64,000 nucleotides of DNA from Welwitschia mirabilis. Lineage: Eukaryota > Gnetophyta > Gnetopsida > Welwitschiales. How positions within the stretch are numbered: position 1 is the first letter of the stretch; every line of letters starts with the position of its first letter. A program made the translations under genes and the position numbers. The notes beneath the pieces are model-generated. The model searched no databases, had not been told where the DNA came from, and was given only the letters and a program-made list of their open reading frames with translations. The stretch lies in the NCBI GenBank assembly GCA_051453625.1, contig JBOZIK010000001.1:11066368-11130367 (forward strand), given 5' to 3'. Below are positions 13,101 through 25,100 of the stretch, piece after piece.

Positions 13101-13615
13101 ACTCCTCCTAGATCTCCATAAGTGAGCCTCCTTGCATCTTATCTTAGATAAAACTATTGATTAATAAGTAGAGTAGTAATTAAAATGGTTTAATCTTTAT
13201 TCTCTTAGGGTATAATGAAAAATCTTTACTTCTATTTCATTTGGCTTATGTAGGCCTTTTGCACTTTAAAACTATATTGTTATTATTTTTCTTGGAGTAT
13301 GGTCTGGTAGCCATTTGATGTTTTCATGATTCTTTGATAGTCGATTATTACTTAATATCTCTGGCATTTTGTACTAAATCTTATATTTTGATGTCTAATA
13401 ACATTTTTGGCATCTAGCATTCCCTACTAGCTATGTAGATTTTATCTTTTTCTACCACATCTTAATCACTTACTTAATCATAATTAATTATTAATTATAC
13501 ATTAATTATTTACTAATTGTATCCACTAGTTAAGACATTAATTATTGATGAAATATAATTTTGTAAAAATAATTAGTAATTTTTGGATGTTTAACCTTTT
13601 TAATAAGTGTGTTTT
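10150..13615. other. unassigned AT-rich DNA, possibly old LTR material
   Basis: No coding domain is recognised. Two closed minus-strand frames (11953-11717 and 12303-12106) have no protein-like features. The minus strand reading left from about 12771 starts TGTTATATCCCACATTTTG, which resembles the start of many plant Ty3/gypsy LTRs. The other LTR end and a target duplication could not be found. A 100-N gap interrupts the region. Confidence 0.35.
10614..10769. other. 100-N gap flanked by an identical 28-bp repeat
   Basis: N run 10642-10741. The 28 bases before it (10614-10641) and after it (10742-10769) are identical, starting TAAATAAGAACATATAGACT. The simplest reading is two contig ends that overlap but were not merged, so the gap may contain no missing sequence. 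Confidence 0.85.
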
Positions 13616-14508
13616 TATTGTTATTAGATTAATAATTTAGTTAGTATGAATAGGAATGTAATATAAGGATATATATGAATATATATACAATGAATTATGC
13701 ACTAAGATATTCTTAGGTAAAAGAGGTATCACTTGGCAAGAAGATGTAAATAAGACAATAGAATGGTTAAAAAGATAGGATCACCACTCCCATATAGGTA
13801 GTTTTAACAAGGAAGAAGAGTAACAACCTTGGTAGGAGATTAGAGAACAAAAATAAAGGAAAAAGAAGAAAGTAAAATAATGGTTCTTTGGCAGGAAGGG
13901 AAAACTAGCAATATTATAGGAAAGTCTTAGTTAAGGATCCAAGAAAAGAGCTCTAGTACATTCTTAGAAATGTGACTAGCATCTACATAGCTCCAGTTTC
14001 ATCTAAAAATGAAAGCACTTTTAATTATTATTCTATATAATCATAGTACTAAATTTGGTTGCAATTGAAAGCCTAACTTATGCTATGATAAATTACTACA
14101 TTACTCATAAAAGTGTTTTTTGTTTCTTAGCTACGGTATCTATTGTTAGTAGATATCAAGATATAATAGTGCCTAGAAATAGATGTTGTCCAACATTATT
14201 TATAAATGATTCTGTATTACTTAACCCCTAATTTGTACTTTATGTATAAAATATGTTGTATTTATGCTTCTAATAAAGTCCATTTTCAACCTAATATGCT
14301 TGAGTGACTATTCTCAAGAGCTAATCATGGTAGCACAACTTAAACTAAATTGGCTGAAAAATTAACCATCTTAGTTAGTTCTTTAGCAATATTTATTAAT
14401 TTTACTAATGACTTAGCTTATTTATAGCACATAACCAACATTTTTAATATCTTTATTATAAAAATTATTGTTATTTATACACTTTTATTTGCATAATAAT
14501 TACAGTCA
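13616..14508 (+). repeat. possible 5' LTR of gypsy-3
   Basis: This stretch precedes a candidate primer binding site, ends in CA at 14507-14508, and contains TATA-like sequences and an AATAAA near 14272, all as in an LTR. No second copy of it was found in the window, so the LTR assignment rests on position alone and its start is a guess. Confidence 0.3.
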
Positions 14509-14510
14509 TT

Positions 14511-14530
14511 TTGGTACTAGAAGGAGGACA
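14511..14530 (+). other. candidate primer binding site of gypsy-3
   Basis: TTGGTACTAGAAGGAGGACA begins two bases after the CA dinucleotide that may end the 5' LTR. It resembles plant gypsy primer sites of the form TGGCGCCAGAAGGAGG but differs at several positions. Confidence 0.35.
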
Positions 14531-15049
14531 TCCTAAAGTTGACTAGCAAAGATGAAGCACTATACAGTCCAAAAAGATAGCCAAATAAAATGAAGACATG
14601 AAAAAGGGAGGTTTGTTAAAAATCCTAAAAAATATAACTTAATAGATCAAAAGGATATTAAAACTAAAATGGAAATAGTACAAGAATACTTTGATGTAGA
14701 AGAAACTACTTTAGAACATGTAATAAAAGAATAATTTTTTTTTTTAACATATGAATGAAATGGAATAAGGATTAGCTAACCTACTTAGGATACCTCACAA
14801 TTAAGGGAATTCTTCTAAAGGATCTTAATCTCACCTTTCTAGAAAGAAATTTTTATTACGTTATAATTAGAAAAATAACGGAGATGCTAATCCCTTAAAT
14901 AGTGATATCCATTAGTTAGACGAATTAAGTTCCACTAACCTAAATGTATTGGAGATTTCTAATAAAGTAAGAAACATTAACATAACCTCAATCCCTAAAA
15001 ATTAAAAAACCACTTATTCATTTGAGTCTGTTTGATTTCTTTGGTAAGG

Positions 15050-15660
15050 CTAATTATCTAGACTTGGAATCAAAACATTTGAGACATTTTCCTTTTTTCT
15101 TAAAAGGGGGAGCTTAATTATGGTGTTATAGGACCCATAATTATGCTTTTAACTCTTGGAGAATACTTAAAAATGCTTTTTTAAATAAATTTTGATCCAT
15201 GAGGATAATAGAAGACATAATAAAATAAATTTTTAACATCAAATAGAAAGATAATGAGAGATTTAATGAATTTATGAATAGATATAATATATTGCTTGAA
15301 AGATGTGCTAACAATGGAATTTAACTTAGATAAAGAGTAACAGANNNNNNNNNNNNNNNNNNNNNNNNNNNNNNNNNNNNNNNNNNNNNNNNNNNNNNNN
15401 NNNNNNNNNNNNNNNNNNNNNNNNNNNNNNNNNNNNNNNNNNNNTAGATATAATATATTGCTTGATAGATGTGCTAACCATGGAATTTAACTTAGAGAAA
15501 GAGTAACAGATTTACTTGAGGGTTAGATTCAAATCTTAAAATAAATAGATTTATTATATAGAGAAAGCATTAAAAGCAAAAATTTTCATAAAATCGAGAA
15601 AGCTATTACTCAATTTTAGAGCATGAACCAAGAATGTATACAAGAAGACAAAAAGAAAAA
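15050..15660 (+). pseudogene. gypsy-3 gag capsid domain
   Basis: The fragment shows the Retrotrans_gag pattern. A segment like 'FPFFLKGGA' near 15090 is followed by 'AFLNKF' near 15180. Then comes 'NERFNEFMNRYNILLERC' near 15255-15310, where the family usually has ExWxRFKxLLxxCPxHG. After the gap the same segment is repeated and continues with 'RERVTDLLEG'. Gag forms the particle that packages the element RNA. Stops replace several Gln or Trp codons. The 100-N gap in the middle is flanked by near-identical sequence. Confidence 0.75.
15279..15510. other. 100-N gap flanked by a 66-bp near-identical repeat
   Basis: N run 15345-15444. The 66 bases before (15279-15344) and after (15445-15510) differ at only three positions. 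This fits unmerged overlapping contig ends, possibly from two haplotypes. Collapsing the overlap restores a single continuous gag segment. Confidence 0.85.
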
Positions 15661-16597
15661 CATTAATAAGGTGTTAACTTCTAAAGTAGAAGGTAATTTG
15701 TATAGTTATAAACATGTTATTATATTTATAGTTCTAACAATATTAGTCTTATGAAAGACGTTGCTGAGAAAGTAACTAACAATATGTTTGAGAAGTTTGA
15801 TCAACTATCTATTCAAAATTTAAAACAAGAAGAAGGATCATCTATGAACATTGTGAATAAGATAGATATGAAGAAACAAGTTGTTTATGGATATAAGAAG
15901 TTGTCTAATGATTAGACATAAATAAGCTAGATGTAAATGTAGGGAACTAACCTTAAGCTAGAAATAAACCTTATCCTTATCAAATCAGAAAATAGAAGAC
16001 AAAGGTAGAAAATCCTTTTCAAAAGTATGTCAACTCTAAGATCTACTAATAGTTTGAGTATTATAAAAATTAGAAGAATAAAAATTATAAAAATAATTAA
16101 GAAAAACACAAGTCAAATAAGAAAGAAAGGAATATTCCTACACAACCACAACCTAACTATAAAGAATCCACTAGTAAAGCAGTGTCTACTAGGTAAGAAA
16201 AACCTAAAGTAATAAAATGGAAACCAAAGAGAAGGAATAAGACAAATACATCCTCCAAAAAAGAAGAAACCTCAACAAAAAACAAAATAGTTATTTTAGA
16301 ACAGACATGATTCATGACCTTTTCCATGAAATGTAATTAAATTAAGCATCCAAAGATTGAAAAGGATATGGAATATTTAATAAAGGCTCTTAAACATACT
16401 ACAATAGCTTATCCCTATTAAAACTACTAAAATATGTGCTAGTTTATTGTAAGTAAATAAAAATTATGTGTTTCCAAAAAAGGAGTAAAAAGGCAGAAAA
16501 AGAAAAACAAATAGAAATCATAAAAAAGAATCAAATCTTCTAGGATTCCACATAAATTCTTTAGAAGAAACAACATGAGAAATATAGTGAACCAGGG

Positions 16598-16960
16598 ATG
16601 CCTATGATAGACATTAAACTTGATAATAGATTCGAGGTTAAAGCCTTGATTGATTTAGGGATAAGTGTAAATTTAATGGCTTATGAAACCTATGAAGAGT
16701 TAGAGAAATCAGAATTATCATCCTTTCAAGGGATGGTTTACCTGATAAATGGATCAATAATAACTCCTAAGGGAATTCTCAAAGATTTTTCTATTAAACT
16801 CTAGGGATTTACCTATTTATTAAAATATTTAGTTATGAAAAATCAAGGGGACACACATGCAATAATCTTAGAAAGACCTTGTATGGATACTAATGATTCC
16901 ACTATTTACTCTATGGAAGGAGTAATAGAGATAAGTTTAGGAGATTTAAAATAAGAAATT
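16598..16960 (+). pseudogene. gypsy-3 aspartic protease
   Basis: Retropepsin-like domain that would cut the Gag-Pol polyprotein. The 68-codon open frame 16598-16804 holds 'ALIDLGISVNLM', which matches the gypsy active site DLGASVNLM with the catalytic Asp kept. A stop follows (TAG at 16802-16804). The frame then continues with 'IILERPCMDTNDS' near 16868-16900, the usual IILGRPFLxTAxA flap-distal motif. It lies directly upstream of the RT remnant, as in a Gag-Pol polyprotein. Confidence 0.8.
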
Positions 16961-17339
16961 AAGTTAGGTGATGTAGCAATTTTATAGAAAATAGGATTAA
17001 ACCTCAAGATGGAACTAATTCCATATTACTCTAATAAGTTTATATAATTTTAAAACAATAAAATGAACAAAAATATAAAGAAGAAGGATTAACATCTTAG
17101 GAAATTAAAAAACCACCTCTTAATGATGGATTGAAATACATTGAGATAGCTCTCAATACACCTTTCATAATTAGTAGTATCTTAACTCACTCTTAAAAAG
17201 AAAACTTAATATATTGTTGGTTAAAAGAAAATGAGTATTTGCATGGCATTATACTGATATTAAAGGAATAATCTTGAAATATGCTAATACAAGATCTACC
17301 TTGATAAATTAATTAAAACTTGCAGACAACTTGAAAGAA

Positions 17340-18560
17340 GATGTAATTCATACATGTAAGAGGTAATTAAATAAGAAGTAATCAAACTCCTAAATATAGG
17401 ATCTATATATCCTATATCAAACTTAAAATGGATTAGTCATATTATATTCGTACCAAAAAAAGGAAACAAATGATGAGTCTATATAGATTTTAGAATGTTA
17501 AAAATAGTAACCTTTAAAGACCATTTTCCTTGTATCATTTATGAATTAAGTTTTAGATAGAATCGTAGAACAACACTATTATAGTTTACATGAGGGGTAT
17601 AGTGGGTACAATCAGATTCCTATAGCTCTAAAAAACTAGGCAAAAACTATCTTTACAAGCTACTAGAAAATCTATGCCTTTAAACTATTAATTTTTGGTT
17701 TATGTAATTCTCTAGCTACATCTTAAGGATTAGTAAATAGCACATTTCATGACATGATAGGGAGATTAGTTGAAGTATTCATGGATGATTTATCAACCTT
17801 TAAAAATAAATTTGAGGATTTATTAAACTAATTAAAAAAGGTCTTAAAAAGATGTTAAAAAAAAGGTCAAGCTGATTTGATCTAAGAATCACTTTACAGT
17901 CACAGAAGGGATTGTCTTTGGGCATAAATTCTCACAAAAGGAAATTAAAATCGATGAAAAAAAGGTAAAAACTATAAAAAACATACTATCCTTAAATAAA
18001 TTAAAACAACTTAGATTTTTTCTTCGACATGTCCAATATTGTAGGAGGTTAATAGCTAATTTTAATAAAATTACTAAACCTTTTAAAAAGCTTCTCCAAA
18101 AATATGTGAAATATAATTGTATTGATGAATGCTAAGAAGCCTATCAAACATTAAAAGAAAATTTTCTCATAACTCTTGTGTTACTATAGCCCAATTTGAC
18201 AAAGTTATTTCATATAATAATAGATGCATCTAACCATGCTTTGGAAGTTATTCCAAGAAAAATAGATGATGTAAAAAAAAACCTTATGCTATTACTTATA
18301 TTAATAAAACTTTATTATATATTACTAAAAAGAAATTAGGGGAAATGGTCATGTCATTAGAAAAATCAAGACATTGCATTTTAAGATATAAAGTAAAAGT
18401 TCATATTGATTATAGTGTAATAATATTTTTGATGAAAAAGAAAGAGGCAAATTTGAGGATTATGAAATGGATATTGATAATGTAAGAATTTGATTTAAAA
18501 ATTATTGATAGAAAGGAAACAAAAAGTGTAGTGAAAGATCACTTATCTACATTATAATTT
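17340..18560 (+). pseudogene. gypsy-3 reverse transcriptase and RNase H
   Basis: RT fragments in order: 'EVIKLL' and 'WISHIIFVPKKGN' near 17370-17470, 'DFRMLKIVTFKDHFP' near 17487-17530, a 'GYSGYNQI'-like segment near 17600, and 'EVFMDDLSTF' near 17770-17805. The catalytic box FMDD is intact in this last piece. RNase H remnants follow, including 'IIIDASNHALE' near 18215-18250 and 'RHCIL' near 18370. The frame is interrupted many times, so no active enzyme can be made. Confidence 0.8.
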
Positions 18561-18741
18561 CTTGAAGAGGAGGAACAAATTAATATTAGAAATGAATTCC
18601 CTAATCAATACCTTTTCCAAATCGAAATAAACCCATGGTTTATTAATATTGCTAATTTTATAGTTAGTAAAAGACTACCACCTCTCATGAACTAATATTA
18701 AAAAATAAAATTATTAAGAGAAGTTAGAGATTACATCTGAT

Positions 18742-19880
18742 ATGCAAAAATGTTATTTAAAAAAATGTAAAGACCATATTATAAGAAGATGTATTGAAGA
18801 AGAATTACAGAATAAAATCCTTAAGAAAGCTCATGAAGGAGAAGCCAAAGAACATTATGGTGTAAAAATAAAAAAGATGAAAATCTTACATATAGGATAC
18901 TATTGGTTAATAATATTTAAAGATTCTGTTTTCTATGTTAAAAATTGTGATAAATGTTAAAGGGAAGGAGAATCTACTCAAAATATGAAGATGCAACAAT
19001 AATGAATTTAATCAATTGAACCTTTTTATGTATGAAGAATGTATTTTATTATCCCAATTAATCCTTCTTCACATGAAAAGGGATACATCCTAGTACGTGT
19101 CAATTATTTCATTAGGTGGGCAAAGGCTTAGGCTCTAGCACATTATTCTTCTAAAACTATCATAATTTCTCAACAACATCATCTATCAATTTGGAGCCTT
19201 AAAAAGTCTTATCTCGGATTGAAATACTCATTTTACAAGTGAAATACCTAAAAACTCCTCTAAAAATATGGGATTCATCATAAGCTATCTACTTTCTATC
19301 ATCCTTAAACTAATGACCAAGCTAAAGTAACCAATAGGGAATCAAGTAGAATGTTAACAAAACCTATAAACATAAAGAAAACTAGTTGTGCAAAAAAAGT
19401 AAATGAAGCCTTATGGGCATATAAGATAACTTGGAAATAGAGTATAGGGTTTACATCTTATGAATTAGCTTATAGAAAATAGGCAATAGTGCTGATTGAA
19501 TTCAAAATTAAAACTTTTAAATTAGTTAAAAGTTAAAATGTAATATAGATAAAGCTCAAGAAGATTGGATAGGAAACATGAATATCCTAAATGAATAGAG
19601 AAAGAAAGCCCTTTTAAAAAAGGAAATTACACAACAAAAAATTAAAATATACCATAATAATAAAATAACAAGAATTTAATTTAGTACTGACCTATAACCC
19701 TAACATGCTTTTACTCAAAAGAGAAATATGAACAAAATTGGCTTGAACCATATATAGTAACAAAAATGATAGGAAATGGAGCCTTTGAAATACATGGTTT
19801 AGATGAAAAAATACCTTATCAAGTAAATGTAAAAATATTAAGGATTTATAATAATCATAAATCTTTACTAAATTATTGAG
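18742..19880 (+). pseudogene. gypsy-3 integrase
   Basis: The 72-codon open frame 18742-18960 is the N-terminal HHCC zinc domain: 'AHEGEAKEHYG', 'ILHIGYYW' and 'CDKC' are in the expected order. The core follows with 'IDFI'-like sequence lost to a stop but 'PINPSSHEKGYILVRVNYF' near 19050-19110 and 'NEALWAYKITWK' near 19400-19437. The C-terminal segment 'GAFEIHGLDEKIPYQVN' lies near 19770-19830. Integrase inserts the cDNA into chromosomes. Stops lie throughout. Confidence 0.8.
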
Positions 19881-20025
19881 AAAATCATTATAGGATGGAT
19901 AGAATATTCGCTCTATCTATAGAAATCATTAAATAATAAATAAAAAATAATGTTAACTCTTTAAGGATTATTTTATTCATGTAACTTTTCAAACTATGTG
20001 AGATAATTGTGAATCTTCTTTTTTT

Positions 20026-20422
20026 AAAAAAGAAACCAAACATTATATTAAAAGAGAATAATTACTAGGAAGTAAAATTGTCCTATACTAGGAGGTATAA
20101 GAAATCCAATCAGTAAAAACCAGCCTGCAGACTTTATGTGAGCACACTAGATACAAAGCAAAATTAGGGGTAAAAACTCCCCAAATTCTAGTTTTAACAT
20201 AGAATGGAAAAAACTACTATAAACTAAGGAGAACAAGGACTAATATGCCCTATAGTTTGGGAATATATGGCTATGTTAGTACTAGACCAGAAATTGTTCT
20301 AAATCATCTATTAAAATTTTAAAGATCTAATTCACTTCTTTAAATTTCTCTACTCCTACCTGATTCTTGTTAGGATGAAGTCTAAAATCCTTCTTTTCAT
20401 AACTCAACTTAATAATATTTAA
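20026..20422 (-). other. putative 3' end of LINE-B with poly(A) tail
   Basis: On the minus strand this is untranslated-looking sequence downstream of the 353-codon frame. It ends in a short A run (plus-strand T7 at 20019-20025), after which gypsy-3-like or unassigned AT-rich DNA begins. The tail is short and the target duplication is unclear: AGATAATTGTGAATCTTC left of it resembles only weakly a stretch near 61046-61060. Confidence 0.35.
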
Positions 20423-21056
20423 CTAATATTTGTGAAATATTTTTAGGATTAATAAGAAACATCTCTTTAATCTATAAATTATAGCCAATAGGACTTCTTT
20501 TCTTGGATGGTCCATATCAATGTCTTCTTAAGTCTCTTGATTTTCTTCTTTAAAGGAGGAATTTGAATGCGATTGTAAATCTATTCTCTTACTTTGGTTG
20601 GCACTATTCTCTTCCTTCTAGAAGGGGTTTCTTGAACTTTCTCTGGATGCTGGTGCTCTTATTCTCACTCTTTTATTAGAGGTTTCTCCTGAACTACCTT
20701 TTCTTATGTTAGGAAAGAAATCACTTCCTCTATAGAATTATCTTAGGGTAGGGGCAGAGATGCTCCTTTATAAGATTGAGAACTTTCTAAGTTGGCCTTT
20801 CTCTTACATTGAAGAGCTTGTTATGCTTGAACCTTTTCTTCTTTTTTCCTCTAGAATGCTAAGTTTTATTTAAAGTTCTTCAATGAGGATAAGCGAAAGG
20901 AGAGGCCTCCCTCACCCTTAGGTCCCTTGCAACTCTCCACAGTGCCATGTAAAGACCTAAGTGCCTTGATGAATCTTTTCATTGTGATGCCTAAATGGAG
21001 AAGTGGGGTAAGTTAATTTGATTCTCTATGTCTAGGGCCTTGAGGAAAGCAAATAT
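20423..21056 (-). pseudogene. unrecognised decayed ORF, 3' half
   Basis: Second half of a 353-codon frame that begins at 41210 and is split by gypsy-1. The segment carries stops that could all be mutated Gln, Trp or Arg codons. It keeps a coherent frame with a serine- and charge-rich tail ('SNKRVRIRAPASRESSRNPF', 'HSNSSFKEENQET') and a hydrophobic C-terminus ending at a TAG at 20425-20423. I do not recognise a domain. It could be a third ORF of LINE-B, a host pseudogene that LINE-B inserted beside, or gag-like coding sequence of another element. Confidence 0.45.
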
Positions 21057-21061
21057 AGCCC

Positions 21062-21880
21062 TATTGTGATGCGTATTTATACAATAATTATGCTCAAGAA
21101 GACCCTGTCATTTAAAAATGAAATAGATATTTTACACAACACAATACACTAATATGTATGGGATGGACTTGAATGTCATAATCCGTCAAAGTCTTAGGCT
21201 AGAAGAAAGAGAATTGACTTCAGCAAGAAACACTTACATATTGTAGTAACAAAAATAAATTGCAATGCAGTAAAGTACAATGTAACATACTTACACAAAG
21301 TTAATTTAGAATGAAAAAGGAATAATAAACCTAAACTAATAATGCTTAACCTTAACAAAAGTTTCCCTCATTACCTATATTACTTAAGAAACTATAGAAG
21401 CAAAATAAACTATAAGGGATAAGTAACAATAAGCATAGAAATAAAAAATAGTTTTTGTATTAAAGTCGAACCACATCCGTGTTACAAAGTAGCCATACCT
21501 CAAGAGAAAGCATAGCCCAACACCAAGGAAGAAATCTTTCTACAACTACCAAGGATGAATCTCTGGTCTTTCGATCTCTTATCATAAGAATTTCTAATAT
21601 AAGAAAAGACAAGATAGGCTTAAGGACGGAATTGATACTTATTAATAACAAACACACCAATAATAAAATTGACAAAAAATAATGGGCACAACCCTAACAG
21701 TTATGTAAAAGACATAAAAACAAATGGTAATAGTTAGGTAAATGTTCATTGAAGCATGATAATATATGTCATCCTGCTTATCATTTGAATAATATAGGGG
21801 ACGATGTTACATCATAAACAATTCATGTTATCTAACAAATTGATCACATTTGGCATCTTTATTAGCTTTAATTATTCTAT
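21062..21880 (-). repeat. gypsy-1 3' LTR, distal part
   Basis: The part of the 3' LTR left of element B. Its outer end TATTGTGATGCGTATTTATA is a decayed form of the family terminus TGTTGCGGTGTGTATTTGTG. The match to the 5' LTR stops at AATTATTCTAT. About 45 bp of LTR sequence present in the 5' copy is missing at the element B junction. Confidence 0.85.
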
Positions 21881-22779
21881 AGTCCAGAAGGATTATTGAT
21901 AAAAAATGCTAGTTTCTTTTCAATAAAATAATCAAAGAAGACCATCATCCCCTTCATTGTCCCGATGATAGGTAGGACGACACTCTGCTGATGTGGACTA
22001 CTGAGTCAGCATTTCAAGAATATTCTATAATGTATTATCATGTCCATACTCATTTGGATGATAGCCCTGATGATACTCTTATGTAACTGACTCAAACAAG
22101 ATTCTCTTGATTGTTTTGTCCATTTTCGAGTCATTGATAAGAATGCCTAACTGCACCAACCGTCTATCCTCATTTGCTGAATTTCCTTATACATAGGTCC
22201 TCCTTTGACTCTCCTTAGCATCTTCGATGCATCGGACATTCTTGTGATAGGAGATCGAAGGGTAGAATATCCATTTGCATGTGTTGCAGAAAGACGTGCA
22301 CTTGGTGGCGGGCTGTGAATCTTCCATTGAGACCCAGCTATTTTGTAACCTAGATGAATGTTACTTTTTAACATAAAATCTTATTTTCTTTTCATGCCTA
22401 CATTGAAGATATTCTAATTTCCCTTATAGTCTATGTTACTCTTGATCTGGTGACAATTTCTTGGGTGATATAGATTATCAAGTGTAGCCTTTGTTAAGGC
22501 TGGAAGCAAGTAGTGATATAGTTATTTTCAAATTTACATTTAGAATAATCGCATTTTACATTTTACATTGTATATTTATTTTCTTGCATTATTAGCTATT
22601 TTCTAATTCCTCTTATTCTATAAAGCAATCTAAGTCTTATCTCATAGACTTCAATGAGATATGATATTTTGGGTCTACTACCATTATATTAGTGTTTTGT
22701 ATTGTTGGAGATAATTATTTATTTTATTATTGATAGAATCCTTTGAGCTTAAGCACTCACACAAATACACACTACAACA
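21880..22779 (+). repeat. element B 5' LTR, 5'-truncated
   Basis: Aligns with 28366-29262 from the string AAGGATTATTGATAAAAA onward and ends CACACTACAACA. The first 165 bp or so of the 3' LTR have no counterpart here. It contains the palindrome module at about 21960-21990 and 22050-22077. Confidence 0.85.
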
Positions 22780-22781
22780 AA

Positions 22782-22800
22782 TTGGCACCATTGCCAGGAA
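22782..22800 (+). other. element B primer binding site
   Basis: TTGGCACCATTGCCAGGAA follows the 5' LTR after two bases. It is nearly the same as the gypsy-2 site (TTGGCACCATTGCCGAGGA on the minus strand at 57033-57051). Confidence 0.88.
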
Positions 22801-23538
22801 AGTCTATTGAGGAGTATGAGAGTTATCATCATTTGAATGAGTACATCAAATTTCTATTCAGTTATTCATCTATAGTGACATTGTATTTTTATTATAAATC
22901 ATAGGTTTTCTATTTGTGGTTTTTATTTTTTTCAGTTTTTTTGATTTTCGATTTTTCTTTTTCTTTTACCATTTTTTTAGTTTCGATTTTAAGTTTTAAT
23001 TTTTTTTAGAAAAATAGTGGTCTTTCTTTCTGTCGTCCTCATGACAAATAGGACAACAGTGTGATTTCAATTTCTTAGATTTTCATTTTTTTATAATAAA
23101 TTAGTTTCTATCGTCTCCTGTGATGTTCGGATGATCAAGTGAACAACAAATCTATTTTTTGTATTTTTTGCTTTCTATTTTTAGTCTCAGTCCTATTTTC
23201 TGTTTTTGTATATCGGTTTTAGTTCTGTTTTGTTTTTCTTTTATTTCTATGTTTGTCATCCCTTCTGTCATTTCCATGATGAACAAGACGATAGTGTTGT
23301 TTTTTATTTGTTTTTTTTTTGTTTTCTGTTTGCAAGAAACTATGATGTGATTGGTCCAGAAAAGGGCTTATCAGAGAAAAAAAGGGCTACTGACAGAAGA
23401 AAGTATTTAAAAAAGTTAGGAACATAAAACTCTAAGTGCATATATTATTTTTCCAAGATCATTTTATTTTTATCATTTTTAAGCACCTACCTTCATCTTG
23501 AACTAAAGATTCTCTTCCTTCCATTCTTCTAGAAAAAA

Positions 23539-25100
23539 ATGAATAGTGATCAAGCCACCCATATAAAAATCCTTAGGAGAAATATAACATTTAGAGAACA
23601 CCCTAAGGAAAATAGCAATAAAATAATTGAGGATCTTATTGCTGAAAAAAGGAGAAAAGAATCTAAGAATAATAGTAAGAAAATAGTTGGGGAATTTTTT
23701 GCTAAGAAAAAGAGGAGAATCCAAGGAAAATGATAAAAAAACACTTAGAGAGGTTTTTGCAGAAAAAAAGAGACCAACACAAAAAAATGTTGAGAGTAAG
23801 GATAGGGTCCATTCCTCTTTTCAACCACCTTATTATTCCCCATTTTCTTTGCAAAATCCATATAGAACTAATGAAGAAAATCTTAAGTATTCAACCTCAT
23901 CCAATCACTTTTACCCATCCCATTCATCTTTCATGAACTAATATTAATTAAAAAATGATCCAATAAAAGAATTAAGGAATACAATAAAAAAGTGTTATGA
24001 AAAACTCAATAAACTCACAAAAACTTTGGTTGCTTTTATTGAAATGAAAAATTCTCAAACCTATTCTTCTACATCTTACCTTGAGGAAAATGAAAACAAC
24101 TTATAAATGAATAATTATGATCCTTGCTTCCAAGTTGAGAACAAAATTTTAGATCAAACTTTATCATTCTACTCATTAGGAGATGAGCAAAGGAAAGACA
24201 ATAATAACTTGATTACATCTTTCAACAATGAAGATGAGGATGGCTATTTGGATGATAATGATGAGTATATTTATGAGTAAAACTATGATAAAAATGATTA
24301 TCACATTTCCCCTTCTAATGAAAACAACAACATGTAACAAAATGATAAGAATAGCGAAGAAAAGGAAGAAGATGACATTGAGATTTTAGACCGTATCCCA
24401 AGCTTTCACACATTTTGTAAGGATGAAGGAGTTCCACCAATATATGAGATTTAACTTTTAAAACTGATGGAAATAAGCATTGAAATAGAATTAATGGAAA
24501 ATGATCAACTAAACTCAGATGAGAATTATAGTTTAGAATTAATGAATTTATTTAAATAGGAAGAGAAATTAAGCTAAGAAACATTAGAATCTCTTTCATC
24601 AAATAATAAGAGATTTTCTTTTTATAATCTTTCTAGTGATCTTTTTGGGGAATCCACTATCCTGTAAAAGAATAATGATTCTCAACAAAATAAAAAAGAA
24701 AAAAATAAAATAATCAATTATGAAGAAGAGGGAGATATAATCAAAGAAGAAACTATTCAAAGAAATAATTCTCCAAATCACATTCTTGTTCTTAAAAATA
24801 ATAAACCACATCATCTTAAGGACTTGAGTTCAAAAATCTCTCAGCCTCCTCCTTTGATAACTTCATGTGCAAAAAGTAATATCTTTTCTTCATTTACAAA
24901 GTTAACTTTACCATGTACTTCCATTGATTATTCTTTTCCAAAACAAAACTTGGGATATCTTGAGATTATTAATTGGGGAAAATCAATCCTAATCCATGTT
25001 TGAAATTAAAAGTCAAAGATCTTCTTAGGTACATAAAGCCTATCCTAATCTCTCATCCTAAGAAGTTTTTCACAAATATTTTGATCTCTTTTCACACCTT
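23539..25100 (+). pseudogene. element B lysine-rich ORF, unknown function
   Basis: A decayed ORF starts at the ATG 23539 (MNSDQATHIKILRRN) and can be followed for about 500 codons with one frameshift near 23716 and stops that look like changed Gln or Trp codons. Residues about 20-80 form three 19-21-residue repeats of the type ESKxNxKKxxxEFFAxKKR. Then come an aromatic, proline-rich segment ('SSFQPPYYSPFSLQNPY') and a long acidic, asparagine-rich part ('NNEDEDGYLDDNDEYIYE'). It has no Retrotrans_gag motif that I recognise. By position it replaces gag, so it may bind element RNA or particles. This is inference. Confidence 0.55.
23596..23773 (+). repeat. three 57-63-bp tandem repeats in the element B ORF
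   Basis: Units at 23596-23658, 23659-23716 and 23717-23773. Each encodes a basic segment of the form (E)SK-EN-KK followed by FAEKKR-like residues. The middle unit is 58 bp long, which accounts for the frameshift between units two and three. Confidence 0.8.

Larger units (their letters stand above)
14509..19900 (+). mobile_element. gypsy-3, decayed Ty3/gypsy internal region
   Basis: Plus-strand remnants run in the order gag, protease, reverse transcriptase, RNase H, integrase, which is the Ty3/gypsy order (integrase last). All domains carry stops and frameshifts. No chromodomain is seen after the integrase. A 3' LTR is missing: the sequence gives way at about 20.0 kb to a T-run that may be the tail of LINE-B, so gypsy-3 may have been truncated or interrupted there. 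It is not a close copy of gypsy-1 or gypsy-2. Confidence 0.85.

Noticed and set aside
22147-22374. 75-codon minus frame and its partner at 28886-28665
   Set aside because: Both are the same segment of the two element B LTRs, antisense to the element, so similarity comes from LTR duplication.
23159-23427. Hydrophobic small frames near 23.2-23.4 kb
   Set aside because: T-rich leader of element B. The overlapping frames reflect composition only.
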